Part shown: positions 25,565 through 33,859 of the stretch, piece after piece
How positions within the stretch are numbered: position 1 is the first letter of the stretch
Layout: each line of letters starts with the position of its first letter
Assembly: GCA_009910795.1 (NCBI GenBank)
Contig: VMEE01000039.1
Span: 62,001 to 126,000, forward strand
Direction: 5' to 3'
DNA: 64,000 bases
DNA from: Dehalobacter sp. CP
Lineage (GTDB): Bacteria > Bacillota_B > Desulfitobacteriia > Desulfitobacteriales > Syntrophobotulaceae
Position numbers and translations under genes: made by a program
The notes under the pieces: generated by a model
Databases searched by the model: none
What the model saw: only the letters and a program-made list of their open reading frames with translations
What the model was told of the DNA's origin: nothing

Positions 25565-26572
25565 ATGGGGTTAGTGAAGGAAACGAATCTTAAGCAGGGG
25601 TTTTATCTCGTCCTGTTAAAGGCTATGGTACTGCTATCAGCCTTTTCTATTATTGGAAACCTTGCCGTAGGCTACCCATTAGGCCTCAATATTAAATGGG
25701 TTTTTTTACTTATTTTAGCAGCATGCAGTATATTGTATGAAAGACATAGGGGTTTTTCCGACCGCAGTAAATTTCTGTTTTTTTTGGTTCTGACAGGGAT
25801 TGTTCTGCCTTTTGGTTTTATCGATGCCGGAGGAAGTAACAGCTTTACGATTGCGTATGTATTTTTTCTCTTGATTGTCGTCAGTTACATTCTGGACGGC
25901 TGGTACCGCAATACAATTATCGCTGTGATTATTCTGGCTTTTATCGGTGTCCACACTTACGCCCATTATTTCCCGGAAAGAATACCCGTACTGGATCCCG
26001 GCAGTTTTTTCGTGGACCAGCTGATTCAGGTTCCAGTTGTCCTGTTTTTGAGTTTCTTAGTTGTACGCTATTTTGCTGACGCTTACTACCAGACGAATCG
26101 AAGACTCATGCAACTCGCTCATTTTGATGAGCTGACAGGGCTGTTGAACCGAAGAAATTTTAATGATATCCTGCAGAAACAGTTTGAATCCGGAAATCAC
26201 AACGGTCATTTGATCATGCTTGATGTCGATAATTTTAAGATGATTAATGATAAAGAAGGACATCTAGCCGGAGACGATGGACTGAAACATTTGGGGACTA
26301 TTTTAAGGCGGCATTTTGATAATGGGAAAAATATGATCAGCCGTTGGGGCGGCGATGAGTTTATTATTGTTTATTTTGGTGAAAGCGGACACGTGGAGAC
26401 GGTTTTGGAACAAGTCAAAACAGAATTTAAAGACTATGTGAAAAATATTGAACCGATGGTCGACCTTAGTTTCGGGATTGCCCCGTTGCAGGGATGCCAG
26501 ACCCCGAATGATGTACTGGCAAAAGCGGATCATGTCATGTATGAAAAGAAAAGAGAAAAGAAAAACAGTTAG
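25565..26572 (+). CDS. membrane diguanylate cyclase (GGDEF)
   Basis: A 335-residue protein. About six transmembrane helices fill residues 15-185; a GGDEF domain follows (about 195-335) with DELTGLLNRRNF at its start, DVDNFKMINDKEGHLAGDDGL metal/nucleotide positions, and an intact GGDEF active site. No RxxD inhibitory site precedes the signature at the usual spacing. It should make c-di-GMP and could oppose the HD-GYP enzyme encoded at 16.7-18.3 kb (inference). The start at 25565 has a weak AGAGATGGGG site. A terminator follows. Confidence 0.9.
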   Translation: MGLVKETNLKQGFYLVLLKAMVLLSAFSIIGNLAVGYPLGLNIKWVFLLILAACSILYERHRGFSDRSKFLFFLVLTGIVLPFGFIDAGGSNSFTIAYVFFLLIVVSYILDGWYRNTIIAVIILAFIGVHTYAHYFPERIPVLDPGSFFVDQLIQVPVVLFLSFLVVRYFADAYYQTNRRLMQLAHFDELTGLLNRRNFNDILQKQFESGNHNGHLIMLDVDNFKMINDKEGHLAGDDGLKHLGTILRRHFDNGKNMISRWGGDEFIIVYFGESGHVETVLEQVKTEFKDYVKNIEPMVDLSFGIAPLQGCQTPNDVLAKADHVMYEKKREKKNS

Positions 26573-26601
26573 CCTGATTTTCTTTTCTTAGAGATTATCG
26601 A

Positions 26602-26645
26602 TGTACACTTGTGCTAAAAAACAGCGAGGTGTGCATTTTTTTGCC
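26602..26645 (+). terminator. terminator after the GGDEF gene
   Basis: An imperfect long stem (TGTACACTTGTGCT with AGCGAGGTGTGCA, including G-U pairs) is followed by seven T residues. Confidence 0.7.
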
Positions 26646-26725
26646 TCGAATTTTTAATGGTTGCCAACTATTTGTCATTGACATTGTAAAGAAAAATTAT
26701 TTTTCTCACTCATTAGGTAAGTTTA

Positions 26726-28018
26726 TTAAGACGGTTTTCCTCTGTTCTTGTCTATCCCGCGGCCGGTCGGATCAAAGAATTTTGCTCCCTTGGCTTCTTC
26801 GGGCAGGTAGTCCTGTTCGACCCAGTTGCCCGGATAAGCATGCGGGTAAAGATAGTCTAAACCGTGGCCAAACTTCTTGGCGCCGGGGTAAGAGGCATCC
26901 TTCAGATGCAGCGGCACTTGGCCGGCTTTGTTCGCTTTGACGTATTGCTGAGCCTGATTGATCGCCGCAACAACAGAATTGCTCTTCGGAGCAGTCGCAA
27001 TAGCCAGGACGGCTTGTGCCATCGGTATTCTGGCTTCAGGCAGGCCAACCCACTCTAAGGCATTGGCTGCGGCGTGGGCCTGGAGCATGACTGTCGGATC
27101 AGCGAGGCCGACGTCCTCGGAAGCATGCACGATGATCCTGCGCATGATGAACCGCGGGTCCTCACCGGATTCCAGCAGAACAGCAAACCAATACAGGGCC
27201 GCATCAGGATCGGACCCGCGCATACTTTTGATCATCGCCGAAATCATGTCGTAATGGTTGTCCCCGTTTTTGTCAAAACGGAAGTGTCTTTCCTGAACGG
27301 ACTCTATGGCGGTTTCCAGATCAATCCTGCGGATCCCGTCTTCGGGAGCTGTGGTCAGAACTGCAAGTTCGAGCGCATTGAATGCCCGACGCAAATCTCC
27401 GCCGGCAAAATCCACCCAATGCTGAAATGCTTCTGCTGTAATCTCCGTATGGTAATTACCAAGACCTCGCTCATTGTCCTTCAAGGCATTCTCAAGCCCC
27501 AGACGGAGTTCCTGTTCTGAAAGAAGATTCAACCTGAAAATCGTGGAACGGCTTAAAAGAGCGGAGTTGATTTCAAAATAAGGGTTTTCAGTGGTTGCTC
27601 CGATAAAGGTGATCATACCGCGTTCAATAGCCGGGAGTAGAACATCTTGCTGGCCTTTGTTGAAACGGTGGACTTCATCGCAGAACACAAGCGTCTTCTG
27701 CTGATAAAGATGCAGCCTTTCCTCGGCTTTTTCCAGGATCTCTCTGAGTTCTTTGACGCCGGAAGAAACAGCATTGATCCGGATAAAGTTTGAGGTCGTT
27801 TTATTGGCGATGACCTGAGCCAGGGATGTTTTACCTGTTCCAGGCGGACCGTATAAAATGATCGATGTCACCCGGTCTGCTTCAATGGCGCGGCGCAGAA
27901 GTTTGCCGGGCCCGAGAATTTCCTGTTGGCCGATAAATTCTTCGAGGGTACGGGGACGCATTCTGTCGGCCAGGGGAGCAACTTTACCGGAGTCAAAAGC
28001 AGCCGAAAAAAGATTCAT
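26726..28018 (-). CDS. rarA: replication-associated recombination protein A
   Basis: A 430-residue AAA+ ATPase of the RarA/MgsA/WRNIP1 group that acts at stalled replication forks. Walker [10 protein letters not shown] lies at residues 57-65, Walker B FCDEVHRF near 108-115, sensor 1 [10 protein letters not shown] near 140, and the C-terminal tetramerisation part includes [17 protein letters not shown]. Start at 28018 (MNLFSAA) is chosen because GGAGGAAAAA precedes it; the frame extends 20 codons upstream with no site. It is transcribed divergently from the Fe-S gene cluster. Confidence 0.95.
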   Translation of the reverse strand: MNLFSAAFDSGKVAPLADRMRPRTLEEFIGQQEILGPGKLLRRAIEADRVTSIILYGPPGTGKTSLAQVIANKTTSNFIRINAVSSGVKELREILEKAEERLHLYQQKTLVFCDEVHRFNKGQQDVLLPAIERGMITFIGATTENPYFEINSALLSRSTIFRLNLLSEQELRLGLENALKDNERGLGNYHTEITAEAFQHWVDFAGGDLRRAFNALELAVLTTAPEDGIRRIDLETAIESVQERHFRFDKNGDNHYDMISAMIKSMRGSDPDAALYWFAVLLESGEDPRFIMRRIIVHASEDVGLADPTVMLQAHAAANALEWVGLPEARIPMAQAVLAIATAPKSNSVVAAINQAQQYVKANKAGQVPLHLKDASYPGAKKFGHGLDYLYPHAYPGNWVEQDYLPEEAKGAKFFDPTGRGIDKNRGKPS

Positions 28019-28149
28019 TTTTCTTTTTCCTCCAAAATTATTCTTGCAGATATACTTGATCATTGATAAACCAATCATAAAAAGGAAATGTTATGAAAGA
28101 TGAATCCATTATAACAAATAAAATTGCAAAAGAATAACCAGAATGATTA

Positions 28150-28178
28150 TTGACAAATTCCGATTGGTTTAGTAGGAT
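28150..28178 (+). promoter_or_regulatory. promoter of the Rrf2-iscS-nifU operon
   Basis: Consensus TTGACA (28150-28155), a 17-bp spacer and TAGGAT (28173-28178). ATTCC (about 28157) and GGAT form an imperfect palindrome across the spacer and -10, a suitable place for autorepression by the Rrf2 protein encoded just downstream; that link is inference. Confidence 0.7.
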
Positions 28179-28228
28179 ATAAGCGTACTGACGAAGGGTA
28201 ACATTTTGCATGGCATGAGGTGAATTGC

Positions 28229-28672
28229 GTGAGATTTTCTACCAGAGGCAGATATGGGGTACAAATCATGGTTGATTTAGCCCAGCATGCGGCTGATGGT
28301 CCGGTTTCCCTGAAGTCTGTCGCTGACAGGCAGAAACTATCTGAGCATTATCTGGAACAGCTCGTTCCTGAGCTGCGTAAGGCAGGGCTGGTCAGAAGCA
28401 TCCGGGGGCCCCAGGGCGGGTATGAACTGGCCAAGCGCCCTGAACAAATCAATATCGGTGATGTGATCAGGGTACTGGAAGGACCGATCGCACCAGTCGA
28501 GTGCGTTACCCAGTCGGAAGAAGACTGCTGCCAGAAAACAGATTTCTGCGTAACGCGGGAAGTATGGGTGAAGGTTAGGGATTCCATTAACGGTGTTGTC
28601 GATTCCATTTCTCTGGCGGATTTACTAAAAGAAGCAGGTAGCGGCGGAGAAAACTTGGGATTCTTTCAATAG
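28229..28672 (+). CDS. Rrf2-family transcriptional regulator, IscR-like
   Basis: A 147-residue winged-helix regulator. MRFSTRGRYGVQIMVDLA is the family start, and LSEHYLEQLVPELRKAGLVRSIRGPQGGYELA the recognition helix and wing. Cysteines near 90-107 (C-x8-CC-x5-C) could ligate an Fe-S cluster, as in IscR. As the first gene before a cysteine desulfurase and scaffold, it probably senses Fe-S status and controls this operon. GTG at 28229 is chosen over GTG 28220 because AGGTGA is then well spaced. Confidence 0.9.
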   Translation: MRFSTRGRYGVQIMVDLAQHAADGPVSLKSVADRQKLSEHYLEQLVPELRKAGLVRSIRGPQGGYELAKRPEQINIGDVIRVLEGPIAPVECVTQSEEDCCQKTDFCVTREVWVKVRDSINGVVDSISLADLLKEAGSGGENLGFFQ

Positions 28673-28747
28673 ATGTCTGAGATGATGATTTTGCTACGAT
28701 CTGTCAGATAAGGGTCGACAGATAAGAGCTGCTTAATGGAGGATAAG

Positions 28748-29917
28748 ATGAAACGAATATATTTGGATCATAGTGCCACAACGCCGGTTGACCCGCAGGT
28801 GGCAGAGTTAATGATGGTGTACTTTACAGAGTACTACGGAAACCCATCTAGCGTACATTCCTTTGGAAGACAAGTTCATAAGGCCATCGACGAAGCCAGA
28901 GAACAGGTTGCATCTTTGATTGGAGCAAATCCTTCGGAGATTACCTTTACCAGCGGCGGAACGGAAGCTGATAACCTGGCCATTCAGGGTGGCACCAGAG
29001 CAAGAGCAAAAAAAGGCACGCACCTGATTACTTCGGCGATTGAGCACCATGCTGTTCTGGATACTTTTAAATACCTGGCTAAAAACGGCTACGAAATAAC
29101 CATTGTGCCGGTCGATGAGGAAGGCTTGGTAAGTGTTCAGGATATAGAAAAAGCAATCCGTCCGGACACGATTTTAATCAGTATTATGCACGCCAACAAC
29201 GAGGTTGGGTCGATTCAGCCTGTCGCTGAAATAGGCCGGATTGCCAGAGAAAAAGGGATCCTGTTCCATGTCGATGCCGTCCAGTCTCTTGGAAAACTGC
29301 CAATCGATGTCAATCAGATGAATGTTGATCTGTTAACGATATCGAGCCATAAAATCTATGGCCCTAAAGGGGTCGGTGCTTTATACATCCGCAAAGGCGT
29401 CAGGATTTCTCCGCTTGTTTTTGGCGGTTCGCAGGAGAGAAAGATCCGTTCCGGTACGGAAAACGCTCCGGGGATCATTGGTTTTGGCAAAGCCTGTGAG
29501 TTGGCCGGACAAAGGATGGCAGACGAAAATATTGAACTGGTCAGACTCCGTGATAAATTATTCGACGGAATCCTCGCCGGTATTGATCATGTCAAGGTGA
29601 ACGGCCCGCGCGGTGCCAAGCGTCTCCCGAACAATGTCAATATCAGCGTTAATTTCATTGAAGGAGAATCACTGCTCTTAAGTCTCGATTTGGTTGGAAT
29701 AGCCGGTTCTAGCGGTTCGGCCTGTACTTCGGGATCTCTGGACCCTTCGCATGTTTTACTGGCCATGGGTTTAAGCCATGAGGTTGCCCATGGTTCCCTG
29801 AGGCTCTCACTTGGCAGACAGAATACGGATGAAGAGGTCGACTATGTGTTACAGGAGCTTCCGAAGATCGTGCAGCGCTTAAGAGAAATGTCTCCTTTAT
29901 ATCATAAAGCAATTTGA
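28748..29917 (+). CDS. iscS: cysteine desulfurase
   Basis: A 389-residue class V aminotransferase-fold PLP enzyme that takes sulfur from cysteine. It has DHSATTPVDP at the start, EHHAVLD, the PLP lysine in SSHKIYGPKG (about residue 203) and the catalytic cysteine in GSACTSGSLDPSHVL (about 325). The long cysteine loop marks the IscS/NifS class I group. It supplies sulfur to the adjacent scaffold and to MnmA two genes downstream. ATG 28748 is chosen since GGAGG lies 5 nt before it. Confidence 0.96.
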   Translation: MKRIYLDHSATTPVDPQVAELMMVYFTEYYGNPSSVHSFGRQVHKAIDEAREQVASLIGANPSEITFTSGGTEADNLAIQGGTRARAKKGTHLITSAIEHHAVLDTFKYLAKNGYEITIVPVDEEGLVSVQDIEKAIRPDTILISIMHANNEVGSIQPVAEIGRIAREKGILFHVDAVQSLGKLPIDVNQMNVDLLTISSHKIYGPKGVGALYIRKGVRISPLVFGGSQERKIRSGTENAPGIIGFGKACELAGQRMADENIELVRLRDKLFDGILAGIDHVKVNGPRGAKRLPNNVNISVNFIEGESLLLSLDLVGIAGSSGSACTSGSLDPSHVLLAMGLSHEVAHGSLRLSLGRQNTDEEVDYVLQELPKIVQRLREMSPLYHKAI

Positions 29918-29987
29918 ACTAGCTTTAAGCAAATGGATTGTTCCTCAAAGCAAGCTGAAAGACAGGAATAAGACAGGAGTGAATCAG

Positions 29988-30362
29988 ATGTATTCAGAAA
30001 AAGTAATCGACCATTTTACGAATCCCCGCAACGCAGGTGAAATTGAAAATGCAAATGGCATAGGGCAAGTCGGCAACGCCAAGTGCGGCGACATTATGCG
30101 GATTTCCATGGTTGTTGAAAATGACATTATCAAAGATATCAAGTTTAAGACATTTGGCTGCGGGGCTGCGGTAGCGACCAGTAGTATGGTTACGGAAATG
30201 GTCAAAGGCAAAAGCGTGAATGAAGCCCTGGATATTTCGAATGCTGCTGTTGCTGAAGCCCTTGGAGGTTTGCCTGAAGCCAAGCTGCACTGTTCCAATC
30301 TTGCCGCAGATGCTGTTCATGAAGCTATTAAAGACTATATCAAGAAAAAGACCAAGGTCTGA
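29988..30362 (+). CDS. nifU: Fe-S cluster scaffold protein (IscU/NifU N-terminal type)
   Basis: A 124-residue scaffold beginning MYSEKVIDHFTNPRNAG. Three conserved cysteines are present: NAKCGD, TFGCGAA and LHCSN, with the aspartate after the first cysteine. Only the N-terminal scaffold domain of NifU is present, as in clostridial NifU/IscU proteins paired with NifS. It assembles [2Fe-2S]/[4Fe-4S] clusters with IscS sulfur. AGGAG lies 8 nt before ATG 29988; GTG 29979 is less well placed. It is 6 bp from mnmA. Confidence 0.94.
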   Translation: MYSEKVIDHFTNPRNAGEIENANGIGQVGNAKCGDIMRISMVVENDIIKDIKFKTFGCGAAVATSSMVTEMVKGKSVNEALDISNAAVAEALGGLPEAKLHCSNLAADAVHEAIKDYIKKKTKV

Positions 30363-30368
30363 GGAAGT

Positions 30369-31451
30369 ATGAAGGTTAAACGTATGAAGGTTGCTGTTGG
30401 AATGAGTGGCGGCGTGGATAGTTCCACCGCCGCTGCTTTACTTCAAGAAAATGGGCATGAGGTGATCGGAGTTACCATTGTGACCCATGAAGGCGGGCTT
30501 GCTGAAACTGCTGCGCTGGAAGCGGCTGAGCAGCTCAGGATACCGCTGCATGTGCTTGATTTCCGGACGGTTTTCAAACAGGAAGTCATTGATTCTTTTG
30601 CGGAGAGCTACTACAGAGGGGAAACGCCAAATCCGTGTGTGCTGTGTAACCGGAAAATCAAATTCGGAGAATTGCTTAAACAGTCGCGTGGGCTTGGTGC
30701 CGACTATCTTGCGACCGGTCATTACGTTCGGAAAATGGTTGACGAAACTTCAGGCCGCTGGCTGATCCAAACCGGGCTGGATGCGAAAAAAGACCAGAGT
30801 TATGTATTATACTCCTTGAGCCAGGAGCAGATTGCCCATGCACTTTTCCCGCTTGGTGATTATACGAAAGAACAGGTCAGGGACTTGGCGAGAGATAGAA
30901 AATTGACAGCTGCCGACAGCAGTGAGAGTCAGGAAATCTGTTTTATTCCTGACAACAACTATGCGGAATATATTAGGGCGGCAATGGGAAAAGATTCTGA
31001 ACCAGGTGATTTCACGGATTTCTCCGGCCGCATTATCGGCAGACACAGGGGATTGATCCATTATACGGTCGGACAGCGCAAGGGATTAGGGACAACATTT
31101 GGCAAACCAATGTTTGTTGCTTCGATTGACCCGGTTGGCAACAGGGTAATACTTGGAGAAGGCAATGATGTCTTTACCGATGTTCTCTGGGCGACAGGTC
31201 TGAACTGGATTGCTCTGGAAAGATTGTCCGGACCCTTGAAGGTGCAGGCGAAGATTCGTTACAAGGCGAATCCAGCAGCAGCTGTTCTTTATCCTGAAAA
31301 TAATCTTGTCAGGGTTGAGTTTGAGACTCCACAGCGGGCAGTTACTCCCGGTCAGTCGGTTGTGTTTTATGACGGGCCGACAGTTCAGGGAGGAGGGGTC
31401 ATTATATCGGATAAGTGCGGAATCCGCCAAGATCTTCTTAAGACAGAATAA
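30369..31451 (+). CDS. mnmA: tRNA-specific 2-thiouridylase
   Basis: A 360-residue enzyme that puts sulfur on U34 of Lys/Glu/Gln tRNAs. It has an ATP PP-loop SGGVDSS (residues 13-19), PNPCVLCNRKIKFG (about 88-101) and the second catalytic cysteine in SQEICFIPDNNY (about 187-198), followed by the beta-barrel C-terminal domain (VGQRKGLG). Placement directly behind iscS and the scaffold gene explains its sulfur source. GAGGAAGT precedes the ATG; an ATG five codons later is an alternative. Confidence 0.95.
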   Translation: MKVKRMKVAVGMSGGVDSSTAAALLQENGHEVIGVTIVTHEGGLAETAALEAAEQLRIPLHVLDFRTVFKQEVIDSFAESYYRGETPNPCVLCNRKIKFGELLKQSRGLGADYLATGHYVRKMVDETSGRWLIQTGLDAKKDQSYVLYSLSQEQIAHALFPLGDYTKEQVRDLARDRKLTAADSSESQEICFIPDNNYAEYIRAAMGKDSEPGDFTDFSGRIIGRHRGLIHYTVGQRKGLGTTFGKPMFVASIDPVGNRVILGEGNDVFTDVLWATGLNWIALERLSGPLKVQAKIRYKANPAAAVLYPENNLVRVEFETPQRAVTPGQSVVFYDGPTVQGGGVIISDKCGIRQDLLKTE

Positions 31452-31487
31452 GAAGCGATTGCCGAAGGGCTGACTCGTGCGAAATAC

Positions 31488-31546
31488 TCCTTTCAGCAAT
31501 ATTTCAGTTTTATTTCATAATATAGATTGCAATACTGCTGAAAGGA
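31488..31546. repeat. 16-bp inverted repeat, loop 27 nt
   Basis: 31488-31503 pairs with 31531-31546 with a single mismatch; no T-run follows. A second short hairpin (CCGG-based, about 31559-31580) comes next. It lies between mnmA and the PRC-barrel gene and may act as a terminator-like or processing structure. Confidence 0.6.
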
Positions 31547-31606
31547 ATATTATCCTGATATTCCGGCAATAATACCGGATATAATCCTAAGGCAAATGAG
31601 GGAATT

Positions 31607-32071
31607 ATGCGGAGGATGAGAGATATTGTCCGGCTCCCGGTGATTGATCTGAATTCCGGGGAACGTCTGGGCTGGGTAAAAGATATCATATATAATGAAA
31701 AAGACAATACGGTTTCCGGCGTTATCGTGGAAAAAGATTCTCTGCTCACGCACCCGCTCGAAGACATGAGCAGAGATGATATCGTATCTTTTGGCAAGGA
31801 TTCCCTTGCTGTTAAGAATCCAGAAGGGAAAAAGATTTCAGGTGCATCCTGGTCTAAGAAAGTCGGAAACAAGGTCTTTAATGGAGAAGGCGATATCAAA
31901 GGAACAATAGGCGATATCTATGTGGACAATACGGTCCAAAAAGTACTTGGTTATGAAATATCAGACGGTCTTTTTGCGGACTTGATGAAGGGCAGGGAGG
32001 CTGTATTTGAGGAAAACATTCTTTGCGAGAGCCAGGATGTTGTTGTAATTGAAGGAGGTTCATTGTCATGA
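31607..32071 (+). CDS. PRC-barrel domain protein
   Basis: A 154-residue protein with two PRC-barrel-like halves: residues 5-70 (VIDLNSGERLGWVKDIIYNE) and 80-150 (GDIKGTIGDIYVDNTVQKVLGYEI). It has no membrane segment. It shares its fold with the larger protein encoded at 1849 but has no linker or tail. Function is unknown; such proteins are frequent in spore-formers. Its stop overlaps the zinc-ribbon start by 4 nt (ATGA), so the pair is translationally coupled. Confidence 0.78.
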   Translation: MRRMRDIVRLPVIDLNSGERLGWVKDIIYNEKDNTVSGVIVEKDSLLTHPLEDMSRDDIVSFGKDSLAVKNPEGKKISGASWSKKVGNKVFNGEGDIKGTIGDIYVDNTVQKVLGYEISDGLFADLMKGREAVFEENILCESQDVVVIEGGSLS

Positions 32072-32271
32072 TTTGCCCGGTTTGCGGGGGACGACAGACC
32101 GGAAAGGTCGGTGTGGAACAATATTATTGCTGGGACTGTTTTATTGAATTCAACAGTCATACCGATCAGGTAGTCGTATTTGATTTGGAAGAAGATGGGA
32201 CACTGGTAGCGTGGGAAGATTTCTTCCTTGAAAGCGAGCAGATCGTTCAGGCTCAGGCAGCTGCTGAATGA
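32068..32271 (+). CDS. small zinc-ribbon protein
   Basis: A 67-residue protein with CPVC near residue 3-6 and CWDC at about 21-24, a four-cysteine zinc ribbon, followed by an acidic tail (VFDLEEDGTL). It is coupled by ATGA overlap to the PRC-barrel gene, so the two products probably act together. No enzymatic role can be inferred. Confidence 0.75.
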   Translation: MICPVCGGRQTGKVGVEQYYCWDCFIEFNSHTDQVVVFDLEEDGTLVAWEDFFLESEQIVQAQAAAE

Positions 32272-32469
32272 CGCCGAATTGCCATGTCTAGAGTTCTTCA
32301 TACCGTGCATGCGTAGAATAGAGTCAGCGCTTCGCTTATACCATGGATGGCAAGTAGCGGCAAGGCCAAGAAGCTAAGGCTACGGCCTGTCCATCGGGGG
32401 TTGGGATTTTCAAATTCATTTTGAAAAGACCGCCCTTTATTTGTCTTAAAACATAACTGGGGGGCGAGT

Positions 32470-33519
32470 ATGGGACAGACCAAGCTACGTTGGATTTTTG
32501 GCATCTTGTTGGTTATAGCAGGTCTCCTGCTGTTTATGAAGGTTAAAAAGATTGCTTTTTCTTTTGCAGCAGGTGCCGTTATAGCCTATCTTTTAAGTCC
32601 CATGGTCAATTGGCTCGAAAAAAAAGGCCTGCGCCGGCGGTGGGCGATTGCCTTAATTTTCCTTTGGATTGTGGTTTTGCTTGCTGTGCTGTTTTTACTG
32701 CTGCTGCCCACGTTTTACCTGGAGCTTGGAAGACTGTCCGTCGTACTGCCAGAGAGGCTGGAAGTCATTTACCATTATATACAAACCGGGAAAAGTGTCT
32801 ACCCGCAAAATATCCTGCCTGAAGAGCTCAGCAGATTAATGGATAAAAAACTGATTCAGGGGCAATCCTATCTGACCGGCTGGCTGGAAAAGGTCATGGA
32901 AAATATTCCGGCTTTGCTTTCTTCCATCGGATTAATGGTTCTTTCCCCAATTCTGGCCATCTATTTTTTAACGGACTGGAGAAAAATTGTGGACGGGGTT
33001 TTAATGCTTGTCCCTGGCAGAATGAGGGAGCAGTGGCACAAGGTATTACAGGAAATTGATTATGTGATCAAACGGTATATCCAGGGCAATATGATTGATG
33101 CGGTCATCGTCGGCCTTCTGATCGGCATAGGGATTAAGCTCATCGGTATGGAATATGCGCTGATTATCGGGATCATTTGCGGAATTACCAATCTGATCCC
33201 GTATTTTGGTCCGATCTTAGGCGGCATACCGTCAATTTTGCTGGGCTTAAGCAGATCCCCTCTGATGGCTGTAAAAGTCACCCTGGTCATCTTCATCGTC
33301 CAACAGCTGGACAGCAATCTGATTAATCCGCGTCTGATGAGCAACAAAATCGGTCTTCATCCGCTCTGGGTTGTTTTTGCTCTTTTGGCCGGCGGGGAAA
33401 TCGGCGGTTTGCTCGGAATGCTTTTTGCCGTTCCACTGGCAGCGGTCCTGCGTATTATCATCAGAAATGTTTATTATTATCTGATTGCACCGCGAGATCT
33501 GAAGTCAACGAAGAATTAA
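32470..33519 (+). CDS. AI-2E/PerM-family membrane protein
   Basis: A 349-residue membrane protein with helices near 9-25, 28-45, 58-85, 150-170 and several after 205. The family signature region with IPYFGPILGGIPSILLGL (about 238-255), QQLDSNLINPRLMSNKIGLHPLWV (about 275-300) and the final GMLFAVPLAAVLRII is intact. Members export autoinducer-2 or couple ions; the true substrate here is unknown. In Firmicutes this gene commonly precedes alaS, as here. GGGGGCGAG precedes the ATG. Confidence 0.9.
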   Translation: MGQTKLRWIFGILLVIAGLLLFMKVKKIAFSFAAGAVIAYLLSPMVNWLEKKGLRRRWAIALIFLWIVVLLAVLFLLLLPTFYLELGRLSVVLPERLEVIYHYIQTGKSVYPQNILPEELSRLMDKKLIQGQSYLTGWLEKVMENIPALLSSIGLMVLSPILAIYFLTDWRKIVDGVLMLVPGRMREQWHKVLQEIDYVIKRYIQGNMIDAVIVGLLIGIGIKLIGMEYALIIGIICGITNLIPYFGPILGGIPSILLGLSRSPLMAVKVTLVIFIVQQLDSNLINPRLMSNKIGLHPLWVVFALLAGGEIGGLLGMLFAVPLAAVLRIIIRNVYYYLIAPRDLKSTKN

Positions 33520-33859
33520 GTAGGATTTGCGGCCGTCAGGTCTGTTGACAGGCAACTTCTCTTTTGGCTATACTTATTTTAGTGGTTCAGAAAGTGTAAG
33601 TATTTTCTGAACCAGCTAAGTGCAACGAAAGCTGCCGCCTGTGCCAAAGAGGCTTGGTGCCAGCCAAGTTTTCTTATGTCTTAGCAAGATTTGCCTTTGC
33701 TATTCTGTAATAAATATAAGCTTAAGTACCATGTTAACCCTAAATCTGATATATCCTGTCGGCAGATTTCTCGCAATACGGCGTTGTCGTTGATTGCCAT
33801 TATGTTATCATTTTAGAGTTGACAAGGCACGAGGAGCCTTCCATATAAGGAGGAAGTAG
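33520..33859. other. 340-bp leader of alaS without T-box
   Basis: No gene is seen. The region holds a perfect inverted repeat (33583-33593 with 33604-33614) and a CTTGG/CCAAG hairpin followed by TTTTCTT (33653-33675, likely terminator of the permease gene). AAGGC/GCCTT forms a small hairpin at 33824-33841 just before the alaS ribosome site. I looked for the conserved T-box core (AGGGTGG..ACCGCG) and did not find it, so regulation by uncharged tRNA is not supported. Confidence 0.55.
33653..33675 (+). terminator. weak terminator before alaS
   Basis: The stem CTTGG / CCAAG (33653-33657, 33664-33668) is followed by TTTTCTT. The stem is short, so the call is tentative. Confidence 0.45.

Noticed and set aside
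33520..33859. T-box riboswitch upstream of alaS
   Set aside because: The AGGGTGG...ACCGCG core and the antiterminator pattern are absent.
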